Positions 4,760 through 5,410 of a stretch of DNA of 5,410 nt are shown here, in pieces. The DNA is taken from assembly GCA_027618625.1 (NCBI GenBank), contig JAQCER010000299.1:1-5410 (forward strand), read 5' to 3'. The position numbers and the translations under genes were made by a program. The stretch is from Verrucomicrobiota bacterium (GTDB lineage: Bacteria; Verrucomicrobiota; Verrucomicrobiia; Verrucomicrobiales; DEV007). Each line of letters starts with the position of its first letter. Within the stretch, counting starts at the first letter, position 1. The notes beneath the pieces are model-generated. The model had not been told where the DNA came from. It saw only the letters and a program-made list of their open reading frames with translations, and ran no database searches.

Positions 4760-5410
4760 TTATCTGCCTGCGTGTTGGTAAACGACTTCTTCGTAGGGTT
4801 GGACGACCACGAATCCTTCGCCTTTGAATTCCATCTGAATCGATTCGCCGCTGCCGCGCCCGACTAACGTCTTCAGGGACACGTCTTTCTTAAATGCGGG
4901 CTCAAGATTTCCTGACCAGGCGATGGTGGCATTCGGGTCGGTGACGACTGGATTTTCAGAGGTGACTCGGAGGGTCATCGGATCGTAGTGGGAAGTGATG
5001 GCAATGAGGCCAGTGCCTTCCAGGCGGACATTAAACAATCCTCCAGCCATCATCGCGGTGATCTTTCTCATCATCTTGATGGTGTTTTTGATCGAGGTTT
5101 CGAACGCCACAGCACGTCATTGCCATTGACGACGATCGCCTCGTTCTCAAGGCCGATGATGATCACCTTTTTGCCGGAATCTGCCAGATATACTTTGCCG
5201 GTGCCTTCAGCTTTGGTCAGGCGCGTTCCTTCACCGCTGACGGCCTTTTTCAAAAGATTCCCCAGGCCCTGTTCCAATACGCCCTCGCGTGTGAATTTTA
5301 CATTGCCCCGGTATGCAACCATCGATCCCATCTTAGTCCAGACTGTGCCGTTGAGGTTCACTTCCAGCAGTCGCTCGGTTTCCAATTCGAACAGACCCTG
5401 GCCACGGTCG
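4760..5410 (-). pseudogene. AIM24 family protein, frameshifted near 5108 and 5'-truncated by the window edge
   Basis: Two frames together give one AIM24-type (DUF124) protein. Right part: about 100 codons from the window edge to 5110, with [43 protein letters not shown] and VNGNDVL. Left part: 115 codons from 5107 to 4763, with [57 protein letters not shown] and GEGFVVVQPYEE, stop TAA at 4762-4760. Family members read straight through NGND-x-LAFE, so the two bases at 5109-5108 (TG on the minus strand, after CTG) look like an extra dinucleotide; a one-base deletion would instead give an added Val. No slippery heptamer suits a programmed shift. It is therefore a real mutation or a sequencing error. 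All motifs outside the break are intact, which suggests a very recent lesion or error. AIM24 proteins form beta-barrel-like folds; bacterial function is poorly defined. The SelW-like gene follows after 9 bases, implying co-transcription. Confidence 0.5.

Noticed and set aside
4667..4867. Plus-strand open frame over the AIM24-SelW junction
   Set aside because: Antisense to the well-supported SelW-like start and AIM24 C-terminus; no family features.

Overview
The window reads as a moderately GC-rich bacterial chromosome fragment, most likely from the Planctomycetota-Verrucomicrobiota-Lentisphaerota group. I infer this from the large secreted protein on the left, with its tandem 'EDFE ... WWAIDN' domains, Ig-like linker and PA14-like segment, which resembles exported proteins common in Verrucomicrobiota. 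Weak or absent Shine-Dalgarno sequences fit this. No rRNA or other taxonomic marker is present, so the assignment is an inference.

Layout. Positions 1-2110 on the minus strand hold one long open frame that runs off the left edge: a signal-peptide-bearing extracellular protein of at least 703 residues. Positions 2111-2803 are a divergent intergenic region of about 690 bases. It holds short tandem repeats, a GC-rich terminator-like hairpin, two doubtful small ORFs and, just before the next gene, a striking 31-bp dyad with four copies of the half-site GTGAC/GTCAC. Positions 2804-4513 on the plus strand encode a 569-residue CYTH-CHAD fusion, a family linked to triphosphate and polyphosphate chemistry. 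Converging on it, with 15 bases between stop codons, is a minus-strand pair: an AIM24-family gene (4760-5410, open at the right edge and broken by a frameshift near 5108) followed 9 bases later by a very small gene at 4529-4750.

That small gene is the main discovery. It is a 73-residue SelW-like (Rdx/SelT-SelW-SelH family) thioredoxin-fold protein whose redox motif reads C-x-x-UGA. The in-frame TGA sits where relatives carry Cys or selenocysteine. It is followed at the right distance by a hairpin with a perfect 7-bp stem, a 5-nt loop with G in second position, and a further 4-bp basal helix, which matches a bacterial SECIS element. A conventional gene finder stops at the TGA and misses the gene. 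The same is true of the partial gene at 1-2110, which has no stop inside the window.

How the parts fit: AIM24 and SelW-like genes look like one minus-strand transcription unit. The CYTH-CHAD gene appears to be a separate unit with its own operator-like dyad. The secreted protein is divergently transcribed and functionally unrelated as far as can be seen.
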